Below the pieces are notes generated by a model, which made no database searches, was not told the DNA's origin, and saw only the letters and a program-made list of their open reading frames with translations. From Promethearchaeota archaeon (GTDB taxonomy: Archaea; Asgardarchaeota; Lokiarchaeia; Helarchaeales; RDOG01): a stretch of DNA of 64,000 nt. This document shows, piece after piece, positions 1 to 8,713 of the stretch. Positions within the stretch are counted from its first letter, which is position 1; every line of letters starts with the position of its first letter. Made by a program: the position numbers and the translations under genes. The DNA lies in the NCBI GenBank assembly GCA_011365055.1, contig RDOG01000010.1, positions 1 to 64,000 of the forward strand. The letters are read 5' to 3'.

Positions 1-198
1 ATGGATTTGGATCACGACGTGGATTTGGATCACGACATGGATTTGGATCACGACATGGATTTGGATCACGACATGGACTTGGATCACGACATGGACTTGG
101 ATCACGACATGGACTTAGATCACGACGTGAATTTAGATCATGACATTGATTTAGATCACGACATGGATTTAGATCATGATATAGATCACGATCTAGGA
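1..198 (+). repeat. 18-bp tandem repeat encoding D-L-D-H-D units
   Basis: Tandem 18-base units of the type ATGGATTTGGATCACGAC, about ten copies plus a partial one, in phase with the reading frame. The left-hand copies are nearly identical at the DNA level and those after about base 110 have drifted, which suggests recent expansion at the 5' side. The array touches the window edge. Confidence 0.9.
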
Positions 199-732
199 GG
201 AGGAGCAGAATTTGATCAAGATATTGATATTAATGGATCTGATATAATATTTGATCATTCATTTAAATTTTCTAGGGTTCCATTTGGTGCCTTATTGGGT
301 ATATCTCTTTTATCTTTTGGTATCTATGGAATTCTCTTTTATTATCTTGTTTTATTGGATCCCATCTTTTCAATCGTGCTACACATCGTCTTGACTTGCT
401 TTACGGTAGTTATGTTCAATAAAATTTTTCATGGAATTTTTATTGAAACAGGGATTCATATTAAATTGATAGATCTTATTGGTTTAAAAGGAACAGCAAC
501 AACTGAAATTAGCTATGATTTTGGTGAAATTAGTGTAAGAACTCAGATGGGCTATAAAAGATATTTAGCACGACCAATTTTTATAAATGAAGATGGGATG
601 AGATATGTAAGGGGAGAAGAGCTTTTTATAATTGGGGTTGTAAAAAAAATGGCTTTGGTATCTGATAAAAATATTAAAGGTGAAAAAAGAATTCAATTAA
701 TTAAAAATCAAATTAAAAAAATAAAATTATGA
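1..732 (+). CDS. NfeD-like membrane protein with His/Asp hexapeptide repeats (5' end may lie outside window)
   Basis: The first 60 residues are ten copies of a six-residue unit of the type M-D-L-D-H-D, encoded by near-identical 18-base repeats. Two hydrophobic segments follow at about residues 94-118 and 121-143. A C-terminal beta-rich domain at about 158-222 (G-L-K-G-T-A-T then G-E-I-S-V) resembles the OB-fold of NfeD/YuaF proteins. NfeD proteins are known partners of flotillins, and a flotillin-like gene starts 18 bases downstream behind a strong GGAGG, so the two probably form an operon for membrane-domain organisation. The repeat may bind metal, which is inference. The repeat begins at base 1, so the true start may be upstream and the repeat longer. 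The NfeD call rests on domain pattern plus neighbour. Confidence 0.7.
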   Translation: MDLDHDVDLDHDMDLDHDMDLDHDMDLDHDMDLDHDMDLDHDVNLDHDIDLDHDMDLDHDIDHDLGGGAEFDQDIDINGSDIIFDHSFKFSRVPFGALLGISLLSFGIYGILFYYLVLLDPIFSIVLHIVLTCFTVVMFNKIFHGIFIETGIHIKLIDLIGLKGTATTEISYDFGEISVRTQMGYKRYLARPIFINEDGMRYVRGEELFIIGVVKKMALVSDKNIKGEKRIQLIKNQIKKIKL

Positions 733-750
733 TAGGTAGGAGGAAATTAA

Positions 751-2091
751 ATGTTTGAATATTTATGGATAGTTTGGCTAATATTGGGAATCTTTCTCTT
801 AGTATTTGCCGTTGTAGTGTATGTAAAAAAATACATAAACATTTTTCCGCCCAATATTTTCTTTGTACACTTGCGCAATGGAAAACCTATTGCTCAAGGT
901 GAGGGTGGAATGGTAATTAGAAGACCATTTTTTGATAAGATCTTGAAGATCGATAAAACAGTGCAACAATTAAACGTAAACAGTGAACACATTATTTCTA
1001 AAGAAAAGCAATTTATTTCTCTAGAAGTTGTGGTTCAATGGCAGGCAGTTGATGCGATCTCCACCATCTTCAATGTAAAATGGACGGAAATTCCAAATTT
1101 AATAAGAACCATAATTGAGAGCGTTATTAGAACAAGAACTGCAAACTTAACTGTCGAAGAAGTGTTAGAAGAAAGAATAAAAATAATTGATGCCATCAAA
1201 AAAGAATTAACTGAAATTGTAAACACCTGGGGAGTCTCGATAATAACAGTAGAAATACCAAATGTTAGAGTTATTAATGATGACTTTTTACGAGATTTAT
1301 CTAGGCCAAGAGAGGCTGAAATCGCAAGAAATGCCATGCTTGCAGAAATTGATAAAGAACAAACCACGAGATTAAAAGACATTGAAAAAGAACGATTAAC
1401 AAAATTAAAAGAAATTCAAATGGCAAGAGAAACTGGCGTTGAAGACCAGATGAAATTACGACAAATTCAAGAACAAGAAAAAGAAAGAGAAAAATCTGTA
1501 ATTGAAATTGAACTGCAAAAAGAAGTAATACAAAGAGAATATGAAAAAAAGCAAGCTGAAATAGAGGCTGAAAAAAAGAAAAATGTTCAAATGCGTTTAG
1601 CTGAAGCAGAAAAATATAGAAGGGTAACCCAAGAAGCTGAAGCTGAAGCCCAATCAGTTAAATTAAATGCAATTGCCGATGCTGAAAAAGTTAAATTAAA
1701 GGCAGCTGCAGAAGCAGATTATATTAGACAAACAATGTTTTCCCAAGCTGAGGGCCTAGCTGAGAAGATAAAAGCGCTTAACAATTATTCCGAAAACGCT
1801 TTAAAAGCAGAACTTCTAAAAATCTTGCCACAAATATATAGTAATATCAAAGTCGGTGATGTAACTTTATTTTCAGGCGAAGGTGTTGGGCAAAATGGTG
1901 AAACCAATGGTTCCAATCCTGTCTATAATTTCTTTGGACAAATGTTGATGCCTGCGGTTCTTTTAACTAAAGTTCTAGGAATGGATGCAGATCATTTAAT
2001 GAATAACGTTTTAAGTGAAACCATTGCAAAAGAATTACCAACTAACGGTGAAAAAGAAAAAATGAAGAAAAAATTAGAAATAGTTCACTAA
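751..2091 (+). CDS. Flotillin-like SPFH/band-7 domain protein
   Basis: A 446-residue protein with one N-terminal membrane segment (about residues 4-26), a band-7/SPFH domain (about 35-200), and a long charged coiled coil rich in K, E and Q (about 200-330) with alanine/glutamate repeats typical of flotillins. A C-terminal region follows. Flotillins oligomerise at the inner face of membranes and organise membrane microdomains, and they are commonly paired with NfeD proteins, as here. The start is supported by TAGGAGG nine bases upstream. Its extreme C-terminus (about 370-446) carries hydrophobic stretches whose role is unclear. The flotillin assignment is confident at superfamily level; the biological role is inferred. 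Confidence 0.85.
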   Translation: MFEYLWIVWLILGIFLLVFAVVVYVKKYINIFPPNIFFVHLRNGKPIAQGEGGMVIRRPFFDKILKIDKTVQQLNVNSEHIISKEKQFISLEVVVQWQAVDAISTIFNVKWTEIPNLIRTIIESVIRTRTANLTVEEVLEERIKIIDAIKKELTEIVNTWGVSIITVEIPNVRVINDDFLRDLSRPREAEIARNAMLAEIDKEQTTRLKDIEKERLTKLKEIQMARETGVEDQMKLRQIQEQEKEREKSVIEIELQKEVIQREYEKKQAEIEAEKKKNVQMRLAEAEKYRRVTQEAEAEAQSVKLNAIADAEKVKLKAAAEADYIRQTMFSQAEGLAEKIKALNNYSENALKAELLKILPQIYSNIKVGDVTLFSGEGVGQNGETNGSNPVYNFFGQMLMPAVLLTKVLGMDADHLMNNVLSETIAKELPTNGEKEKMKKKLEIVH

Positions 2092-2093
2092 TT

Positions 2094-3683
2094 TTACTTT
2101 TTTTTATTTAAATCTTTTTTTGTAGATATGTAAAATCCTGAGTCTGCTGCATTATTTGGATCAAATGCTTCTTTTATTTTTCTAAGCCATGTATTATGAT
2201 TACATAGATGTGGTCCCCATAGATCATGCATTTCATCACCTTCAACAAAGAAGGGAACGTTCAAATTTTTTTCGAGTGCAATTGCATCAGCTTCTATGCA
2301 ATATTCTACCATACCTTTTCTTGAAATATCTTCATTCGGTAAATAAAGTGTAGGAGCTTCCATGTGTGCATAATGACCATGTTCATAACCTTGAACCCAT
2401 GCACCTTCAGCACCATCATTGGGCAAAACTTCTTTCTCAATATATTTTGTTTTTATTGGTATATTGGCCTTTACTTGTTGAAATCCTAATGTTATCGTGT
2501 CCATGCCTCCAAAAGTGGATTGAAAAGCACCACTTACGACAAATGCGTGAAATCCAAGAGCACATCTTAGCGCTTCTACGTAAGTTTGTGAATTCGCTAC
2601 AATTTTTCCTTTAGCAGTGAAATCTTTTCCCTTTGTTTCTTCTAGAAGTAAGGCAAGTACTTTTTTCTTATATTCAAATTCTCGTTTTGTTTTTGCGCAA
2701 ATTAAAAGAATAAGTGGTTTTTTTAGAAATGATACTTTAGCCATGTTATCCATCAAATCTGCTTTTCCCGAAGATAATACTGCACCTAATGCTAAATTTG
2801 AAGTATAATAGGCATGATATCCTATTTCTTCTTCGGAAAACCTATATAAAGCATTTTCAAGTAAATCCCAATTTTTATAGGAAATAAAATGCATTTCTAT
2901 GTAATTTGGGACTTCAAATTCATAATGAGGTGAATACCCTTTAAGTTTCCATTTTGGGTCTACTGGATAAGGATAAAGTTTAACTGCTACTGCTGTAAAA
3001 ACTCCAATTCCACTATGTGCTCCAGTTGCCCCACGCATGATTCCTCGAAGCGAAAAACCTGGACCATCTCCACAATACCAGTCAGGCTCATTTTCTAAAC
3101 CTAGCGTTCCAACGTTAAGCAAATCTCCATTAGGAAGTACCCATTCTACTCCTAAAACATTCCGTTCTGAATGTCCAGTAAAATCAGAGGTGAAGCCGGG
3201 TCCAGCCATCGAAGTAGCACTCGCCAAAGGTGAAACTTGCGGACCTGCACCAGGCATATGACAGTTCAAATTCACTTTTAATAATTCTGCTTGGAGTGTT
3301 GAGCCTGTAACATAGGGCTCTACCACTGCATACATATTTTTATCATCTATTTTCCTAATTTTATCCATACGGCGTAAATCTAAGACGATTACATTTGTAT
3401 CAGCAACGCAATTCCATGGTCCGAGACCAGTAGACTGAGCTTTGAATTTTAGACCCGATTCATTAATTATTTTTAAGATTTGTTGAACTTCAGTTGTTTT
3501 TTCAGGCATTATTACTGCGATTGGCGCTTCAACGAATAGACTTGGTTCATTTCCTCTACGAATGTTGACAAGTTCATTATTCCAATTATATGCATAAACT
3601 TGATTTATTACAGGATCTTTTGAAACGTTTTTTTCTCCAACAATTCTTACTAATTGTTTATATATGTTTTCATCTAATTCCAT
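2094..3683 (-). CDS. FAD-linked oxidase (VAO/GlcD-type), paralogue 1
   Basis: A 529-residue flavoprotein of the vanillyl-alcohol-oxidase fold. The N-terminal half holds the FAD-binding PCMH-type domain: a Q-S-T-G-L-G-P-W-N loop near residue 85, then V-V-E-P-Y-V-T near 122 and P-G-A-G-P near 142. The C-terminus carries the K-E-A-F-D-P-N-N-A-A-D-S-G motif usual for this family. It is the last gene of a leftward operon with two other FAD oxidases and a CCG Fe-S protein, an arrangement seen in glycolate/lactate-type 2-hydroxyacid dehydrogenases. The 529-residue length is somewhat above the usual 450-470 for GlcD. Substrate cannot be read from sequence. It shares the whole architecture with the gene at 3705-5276, so the two arose by duplication. 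Confidence 0.85.
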   Translation of the reverse strand: MELDENIYKQLVRIVGEKNVSKDPVINQVYAYNWNNELVNIRRGNEPSLFVEAPIAVIMPEKTTEVQQILKIINESGLKFKAQSTGLGPWNCVADTNVIVLDLRRMDKIRKIDDKNMYAVVEPYVTGSTLQAELLKVNLNCHMPGAGPQVSPLASATSMAGPGFTSDFTGHSERNVLGVEWVLPNGDLLNVGTLGLENEPDWYCGDGPGFSLRGIMRGATGAHSGIGVFTAVAVKLYPYPVDPKWKLKGYSPHYEFEVPNYIEMHFISYKNWDLLENALYRFSEEEIGYHAYYTSNLALGAVLSSGKADLMDNMAKVSFLKKPLILLICAKTKREFEYKKKVLALLLEETKGKDFTAKGKIVANSQTYVEALRCALGFHAFVVSGAFQSTFGGMDTITLGFQQVKANIPIKTKYIEKEVLPNDGAEGAWVQGYEHGHYAHMEAPTLYLPNEDISRKGMVEYCIEADAIALEKNLNVPFFVEGDEMHDLWGPHLCNHNTWLRKIKEAFDPNNAADSGFYISTKKDLNKKK

Positions 3684-3704
3684 GTTACAAATCTCCTCTT
3701 TGTA

Positions 3705-5276
3705 TTATTGTTTTGGATTAATATAAAATCCTGCATCAGAGCTGTTATTTGGATCAAATGCTTCCTTTAATTTTCTCAACCAAATTTGATAATTACAAGT
3801 TCTAGGTCCCCAATAATCGTGCATTAAATCACCATCGACTGCAAAAGGAACATTCAATGCTTTATCATAAATCAGTTGGTTAGTCCTTGCAACATATTCA
3901 AGACATCCAGCTTTTGATTCTGGATTTAATTTATCGTACATTGCAGGCATTTCAGCGTGAGCATAATGACCAAATTCGTAAGTTTGAAGCCAAACACCTT
4001 CTCCTCCATCATTTGCGAGTTGTTTTTTATCGATATATTCCATCTTAATCGGCACGTTTAATTCTGCCATTGTTATAGTAACTCCTATGGAATCCATGCC
4101 ACCAAAAGCTGAAGTAAATGCGCCACTAGCTAAAAATGCATGAAGACCTAACATGCTTCGCAATGCTTCTACATAACATTGATTTCTCGGAACTATACTA
4201 CCTTTTTTGGTATAATCTTTACCTTTAGTTTCTTCAACTATCGTTTCAACTACTTTTTCTTTGTAATCAAATTCTCTTTTGGTCCTTGCAGTTATTAACA
4301 AACATATGGGTTTCTTTAATAAGCCATACTTTCCTGTATTTTTGATTAAATCGGCTCTATCTCTTGAAAATGTTGCTGCAATTGCGTAACTTGAAGAATA
4401 ATTAACCATAAATCCAATTTCTTCTTGGGAGAAGCGATATAATGCGTCCTTTAATTGGTCAAAGGTACGATAGCTTATTATATGGAATTGCATGAAATTA
4501 GGAATTTCGAAATCATATTCAGGACTAATCCCCGTAAGTTTCCATTTTGGCTCACATGGATATGGGAAACATTTTAAAGCTGATGCAGTAAATACTCCGA
4601 GTCCTCCTTTTGCTCCTGAAGCGCCTCTCATCACCCCTCGTAAGGAAAAACCTGGACCATCACCACAATACCAATCTGAATCATTTTCTAATCCTAATGA
4701 ACCAAGTAATAACAATTCTCCATCAGGCAAAACCCATTCAACTCCAAGCACGTTACGAGCAGAGTAACCCGTTACATCAGAAGTAAATCCTGGACCAAAC
4801 ATCGAAGTTGAACTTGCTAAAGGTGAAACCTGCGGGCCAGCTCCAGGCATGTGCGTATTTAAATCTAACTTCAACAGTTCTGCTTGTAAAGTAGCTCCAG
4901 TCACATATGGTTCTACTACAACATACATGTTTTTTTTATCAATTTTTCTAATTTTATTCATTCTTCGTAAGTCTAAAATGATTGTATTTTCTCCAGAAAC
5001 ATTGTTCCAAGGTCCTAAACCTGTTGATTGTGCCTTAAATTTTAAACCTGCTTCATTAATTATTTTTACAGTAGCTTGCACTTCTTTAGTGCTTCCTGGT
5101 AACATTACTGCGACAGGTGAATAAGCAAAATGACTAATTGGAAGTCCAAATTTTTCACATAAAGTTTCACTTCCAAAGCTATAAGCATAATTCACAGTAA
5201 TTACGGGATCTGCAGAAATATTTCTCGCCCCTACTACTTGTTCGAGTTGATTATAGATATTTTGATCTAATGACAA
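3705..5276 (-). CDS. FAD-linked oxidase (VAO/GlcD-type), paralogue 2
   Basis: A 523-residue protein strongly similar over its full length to its downstream neighbour. It has the same Q-S-T-G-L-G-P-W-N FAD loop, the R-R-M-N-K-I-R-K-I segment, V-V-E-P-Y-V-T-G, a W-Y-C-G-D-G-P-G-F segment and a C-terminal F-D-P-N-N-S-S-D-A-G-F. Membership of the FAD_binding_4/FAD-oxidase C-terminal family is clear. The gene lies 21 bases upstream of paralogue 1 and 13 bases downstream of the CCG-type Fe-S gene, so co-transcription is very likely. Two similar oxidases kept side by side suggest heteromeric subunits or different substrates; this is inference. No membrane segment or signal peptide is visible, so it is probably cytoplasmic or membrane-associated through the partner Fe-S subunit. 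Confidence 0.85.
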   Translation of the reverse strand: MSLDQNIYNQLEQVVGARNISADPVITVNYAYSFGSETLCEKFGLPISHFAYSPVAVMLPGSTKEVQATVKIINEAGLKFKAQSTGLGPWNNVSGENTIILDLRRMNKIRKIDKKNMYVVVEPYVTGATLQAELLKLDLNTHMPGAGPQVSPLASSTSMFGPGFTSDVTGYSARNVLGVEWVLPDGELLLLGSLGLENDSDWYCGDGPGFSLRGVMRGASGAKGGLGVFTASALKCFPYPCEPKWKLTGISPEYDFEIPNFMQFHIISYRTFDQLKDALYRFSQEEIGFMVNYSSSYAIAATFSRDRADLIKNTGKYGLLKKPICLLITARTKREFDYKEKVVETIVEETKGKDYTKKGSIVPRNQCYVEALRSMLGLHAFLASGAFTSAFGGMDSIGVTITMAELNVPIKMEYIDKKQLANDGGEGVWLQTYEFGHYAHAEMPAMYDKLNPESKAGCLEYVARTNQLIYDKALNVPFAVDGDLMHDYWGPRTCNYQIWLRKLKEAFDPNNSSDAGFYINPKQ

Positions 5277-5289
5277 GCAAATTCAACTC

Positions 5290-6564
5290 CTATAGGGCTT
5301 TTTCCACTAATTCTATCAAATCAAAGAATTTCAAATCTGATTTCTTGGCAACAATACCTTCTTGTAAATTGGTCTTACAGAATGGACAACACGAAACCAA
5401 TGTTTCTGCATTCGTGGCTATTGCTTCTTCTATCCTTCTCTTTGAAGTATTTATTGCAAATTCGGGAAATTGTGCTTTCACCCCACCTCCTGCACCACAG
5501 CAATATGCATATTCTCTATTTCGTTCCATTTCAATTAATTGTATACCTGGGATTTGCATTAGTACGTTTCGAGGTGGCTCATAACAGCCAAATGTTCCTT
5601 GTCTTTTGGGTTTAGGTGGTAATGGCATCTTAATTAATGGCATGACTTCAACCATTTTTCCATCCCATTTTGGATAAGGTTCAGAACCTCTTCCCAAATG
5701 ACAAGGATCATGATAGGTTACCGTCATGGGTACTTTTTTTGTAAATTTCATTTTTCCCTCATTTAAGAGAATCTCTAATAACTCTGAAGTGTGCAAAACT
5801 TCAAATGGTAATTCTTTTCCAATTACTTTTGGATATTCTGCTTTGAACATGGCATAACAACCAGCACAACTTGTAACTAGCTTTTTAATTCCCGCTTTTT
5901 CGATCTTTTTCACGTTTTCTTCCATCAATTGTTTTGCTTTGTCAACTTCACCAACACGGTATATGGGAGATCCACAACAAAATTCATCAGGATCTAAAAG
6001 ATTGAATTCAACTCCAATTTTATTAAAAACTCTTGCGGTTGCTTCAGCTAATTCCTTTCTTCTATATGATGAAGTGCAACCCGTAAAGTAACCAAGTTCT
6101 GCACCTGGAGTCAGTTTCGTATCTTTTGGGAGCCAGCTAGTCCGTTCCTTATGATCTTCTCCATATGGGTTGTGCATTTCAAGTGAGTTCTCGACATATT
6201 TTTGTTGATTTGGTAATGGTCCATAACCTTTTTTAACTAGTAGTTCTCTAAGCTCTTGGATAACTTCTAATGGTTCCAAATCATTCAAGTTTTTGCATGA
6301 TACGTCACATCCACCACATTCAGTACATGCATATACAACTTCCATCAATTTATCGTTATAGGGAATCTTTTCACATAATAAAGCTAAAGCCGTTATGAGT
6401 CTCCCACCACCTGAATAATTATGGAAATTATATTCTTCTATTGATGGACAAATTGCAGAATACTTCTGGCTCTTTATTTGTATTTGAGGAACCCATTTAC
6501 ATAACGAACATCGAATACACCTTTCCATAATGTCTCTATATTTTTCTAAACTTTCAGTTGCCAT
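5290..6564 (-). CDS. CCG-domain (GlcF/HdrD-like) iron-sulfur oxidoreductase subunit
   Basis: A 424-residue protein with two N-terminal [4Fe-4S] motifs (C-I-R-C-S-L-C with a later C-P; C-T-E-C-G-G-C with C-K) followed by two cysteine-rich CCG domains (F-C-C-G-S-P near 190 and C-C-G-A-G-G-G near 355). This is the layout of GlcF, GlpC and HdrD-type electron-transfer subunits. The start is placed at the ATG at 6564, which overlaps the upstream stop as TAATG and sits behind AAGGAGGG. An in-frame TTG at 6588 would extend it but lies upstream of that ribosome site. It probably receives electrons from the FAD oxidases encoded around it and passes them to a quinone or disulfide; the acceptor is unknown. 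Confidence 0.88.
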   Translation of the reverse strand: MATESLEKYRDIMERCIRCSLCKWVPQIQIKSQKYSAICPSIEEYNFHNYSGGGRLITALALLCEKIPYNDKLMEVVYACTECGGCDVSCKNLNDLEPLEVIQELRELLVKKGYGPLPNQQKYVENSLEMHNPYGEDHKERTSWLPKDTKLTPGAELGYFTGCTSSYRRKELAEATARVFNKIGVEFNLLDPDEFCCGSPIYRVGEVDKAKQLMEENVKKIEKAGIKKLVTSCAGCYAMFKAEYPKVIGKELPFEVLHTSELLEILLNEGKMKFTKKVPMTVTYHDPCHLGRGSEPYPKWDGKMVEVMPLIKMPLPPKPKRQGTFGCYEPPRNVLMQIPGIQLIEMERNREYAYCCGAGGGVKAQFPEFAINTSKRRIEEAIATNAETLVSCCPFCKTNLQEGIVAKKSDLKFFDLIELVEKAL

Positions 6565-8048
6565 TAATTCAATCCCTCCTTGAAACAAAGTGCTCCTGGG
6601 CTTAATACATTATTTGGATCGAAAATATTCTTGACTTTTTGCATGGATTTTATAATATTAGGTTGGACTTTTGGATAAATCATGTCTGCCCAGATGCCAT
6701 AAGGTCGGTTAAAAAATGCCCCATTATTGATTAATGCTTGACTGCATTTGATGAATGTATCTTTAGTAATGCTTCGTTCAGATTGATCCTCTGGATTATA
6801 GAATAAGTCGAATTCACAATGAACGTTACAACCTTGAACAAGAGGTTGAATATAAACCCCAATATTTTTTGAGTTAAACTTTTCCGCATTTTTCCACATT
6901 ATTTCCTTATATTTTGGAGTTTTATCTAAAGTAGAAATGAAAAAGATATCATTACAACCACCTTTATATTTTAATCTCCAAGGAACTGGCGAAGCTTCTT
7001 CTAAAATTATGCGAATTTGTTCATCAGAAATATTTGGTAGATTTTCTTTTAATTCTACTCCAAATTTAGTTGCATATTCTGAAATATCACCCTGTTGCCA
7101 TGCTATTTTATCTTCTGCTAAACTCCCAGAACCCGTTATAGAAATAATTCCAATCCAATTTGGTAGATTATCCCGCATTTTATTAATACTTGCTTCATCT
7201 TTCTGGAGTAATGATGCTAAATTAAGGTTATTTAAAATAAATATTTCATCACCTAATCTATATTTGAGAATCTCATAAATAAAATCAAAATTTGTATCCA
7301 ATTTTTCAGAAGTTATAAAATAGTTTTTTCTTAAATTGATAGCTTGTTGAACTTTTAAAGTAGCCCAATTAACTAATGCAATGGTACCTTGTGCTCCTTG
7401 AATTATCCTGAATGGACTAAATTGAGTAGGGCCCATTGGATTTTTTTGTGCTCCACCAGATTCTTTTTGCTGTGTTAAACTGCCTGGACCTGCTGCAGCA
7501 CCTGTTCGGAACATGTTCCCTGTTCCAAAAACCACTTCCGTGCATAATAAAGGATCAGCAATGTCCCAATGATATTTTGGTATTATCACTGGCTCTCTAT
7601 CTAATGCTGCTCCAACTACTGATTTTTTTGCATATGGATACAAAGGCAGATGTGGACGTAAACCAGCCTCTTTTGCTGCATTAATATATTCTTCAAAATT
7701 TACTCCTGCTTCTAACATTACTCCTCGATTCTTAACATCTATATTCAGAATTTTTTTCATTTTAGTAAAGTCAATTATTATAGTGTTATCATTACGAGGA
7801 ACGCTTGTTCCGTGAAATCTTGGTGTTTCCGAACTTAAAGGTACTAAAGAAATAGTTTTTTCATTAGCAAATTTTACAATTTGTTGAATATCTTTAATAT
7901 TTTCTGGCCAAATAATACATTTAGGCACTTTAGGATCAACAAACCCAAAACTGTTATCAGATTTATACTGTTCTAATATTTTTGGTTCAATAGATATTTT
8001 TTTATCATCTAAAATTGATTTTAATTGTGAATAATATTCAAAAGTCAT
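6564..8048 (-). CDS. FAD-linked oxidase (VAO/GlcD-type), divergent paralogue 3
   Basis: A 494-residue flavoprotein and the first gene of the operon. The FAD domain is recognisable from C-I-I-W-P-E-N (about residue 45), a degenerate L-S-S-E-T-P-R-F-H-G loop in place of the usual Gly-rich one, and A-G-V-N-F-E-E (about 113). The C-terminus has the family motif F-D-P-N-N-V-L-S-P-G-A-L. It is more distant from the two downstream oxidases than they are from each other. It is translationally coupled to the CCG subunit through a TAATG overlap, which suggests these two form the core complex. Resemblance to 4-cresol dehydrogenase-like flavoproteins is possible but not provable here. Substrate unknown. 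Confidence 0.82.
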   Translation of the reverse strand: MTFEYYSQLKSILDDKKISIEPKILEQYKSDNSFGFVDPKVPKCIIWPENIKDIQQIVKFANEKTISLVPLSSETPRFHGTSVPRNDNTIIIDFTKMKKILNIDVKNRGVMLEAGVNFEEYINAAKEAGLRPHLPLYPYAKKSVVGAALDREPVIIPKYHWDIADPLLCTEVVFGTGNMFRTGAAAGPGSLTQQKESGGAQKNPMGPTQFSPFRIIQGAQGTIALVNWATLKVQQAINLRKNYFITSEKLDTNFDFIYEILKYRLGDEIFILNNLNLASLLQKDEASINKMRDNLPNWIGIISITGSGSLAEDKIAWQQGDISEYATKFGVELKENLPNISDEQIRIILEEASPVPWRLKYKGGCNDIFFISTLDKTPKYKEIMWKNAEKFNSKNIGVYIQPLVQGCNVHCEFDLFYNPEDQSERSITKDTFIKCSQALINNGAFFNRPYGIWADMIYPKVQPNIIKSMQKVKNIFDPNNVLSPGALCFKEGLN

Positions 8049-8152
8049 TTATCTTTACTCTCCTATTCAATATATTTTTCAATTTTCTCCATTTTTAAAA
8101 TAAATCTTATGATTTTAGATCGAAAATTTTAATATTTGATAAATGATCTTAA

Positions 8153-8204
8153 AAGTTTATACCTTGACGTATATTTAAATTTTTCAAAAGTATATACTTT
8201 AACG
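8153..8204. promoter_or_regulatory. Putative operator: 17-bp direct repeat in divergent promoter region
   Basis: Two near-identical 17-mers, AAGTTTATACCTTGACG at 8153-8169 and AAGTATATACTTTAACG at 8188-8204, lie 35 bases apart between the divergent FAD-oxidase operon and the GbsR-like regulator. The right copy overlaps a perfect 14-base palindrome, AAAGTATATACTTT (8187-8200). The position fits operator sites for the adjacent regulator acting on both promoters. Confidence 0.45.
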
Positions 8205-8240
8205 AATTTACTTTAAGTTACAATTTTCTATAAAAAAAGT

Positions 8241-8702
8241 GTGAAAAAATTGTCTAATATGGAATTAAAAAAGGACATCATTGACATGTTTATGAGAATG
8301 GGTGATGTAGCGGGGATTCCAGACATTATTATGAAGATTTATGGAATTATTTGGATGTCTGAAGAACCTATATCACAAGGAGACATTCAAAATACCTTAA
8401 AAGATTTACAAATTTCGTTAGGAAAAACTGTAATTTCGGTTAGTTTAAAAGAATTAACTCAATTAGGTGTGATTGATAAAATTAAGAAAGATAATGAAAG
8501 AACCAACCTATATCAAAAAAATACAAGTTTAATTGAAATTTATAAATTAGGTATGTTAAAAATTTTAGGTCCGGCAGAATATAGAACCAAGAATTTTGCG
8601 AAAAAACATAATAATGAAACGTTAGGTAGAAAATTTATTGATGAGGTAAATGCATTACATTCGTTTCTTAGGCATTTAGTAAATAAAGAGGCAAATGATT
8701 AG
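8241..8702 (+). CDS. GbsR/MarR-like winged-helix transcriptional regulator
   Basis: A 153-residue protein with a winged-helix domain at about residues 25-95: I-Y-G-I-I-W-M-S-E-E-P-I-S-Q-G-D-I, a recognition-helix region with V-I-S-V-S-L-K-E-L, then a wing with N-E-R-T-N-L-Y. The order of segments matches GbsR-type regulators of the MarR superfamily. A C-terminal helix probably dimerises. The start is GTG. It is divergent from the FAD-oxidase operon, and the space between holds a 17-base direct repeat with an embedded palindrome, so control of that operon and of itself is the simplest inference. The effector is unknown; a redox or substrate signal is possible. Confidence 0.72.
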   Translation: MKKLSNMELKKDIIDMFMRMGDVAGIPDIIMKIYGIIWMSEEPISQGDIQNTLKDLQISLGKTVISVSLKELTQLGVIDKIKKDNERTNLYQKNTSLIEIYKLGMLKILGPAEYRTKNFAKKHNNETLGRKFIDEVNALHSFLRHLVNKEAND

Positions 8703-8713
8703 AAACAATAATT

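Noticed and set aside
1..198. CRISPR-like array at the left edge
   Set aside because: The repeats are directly adjacent without spacers and stay in frame, encoding a peptide repeat.
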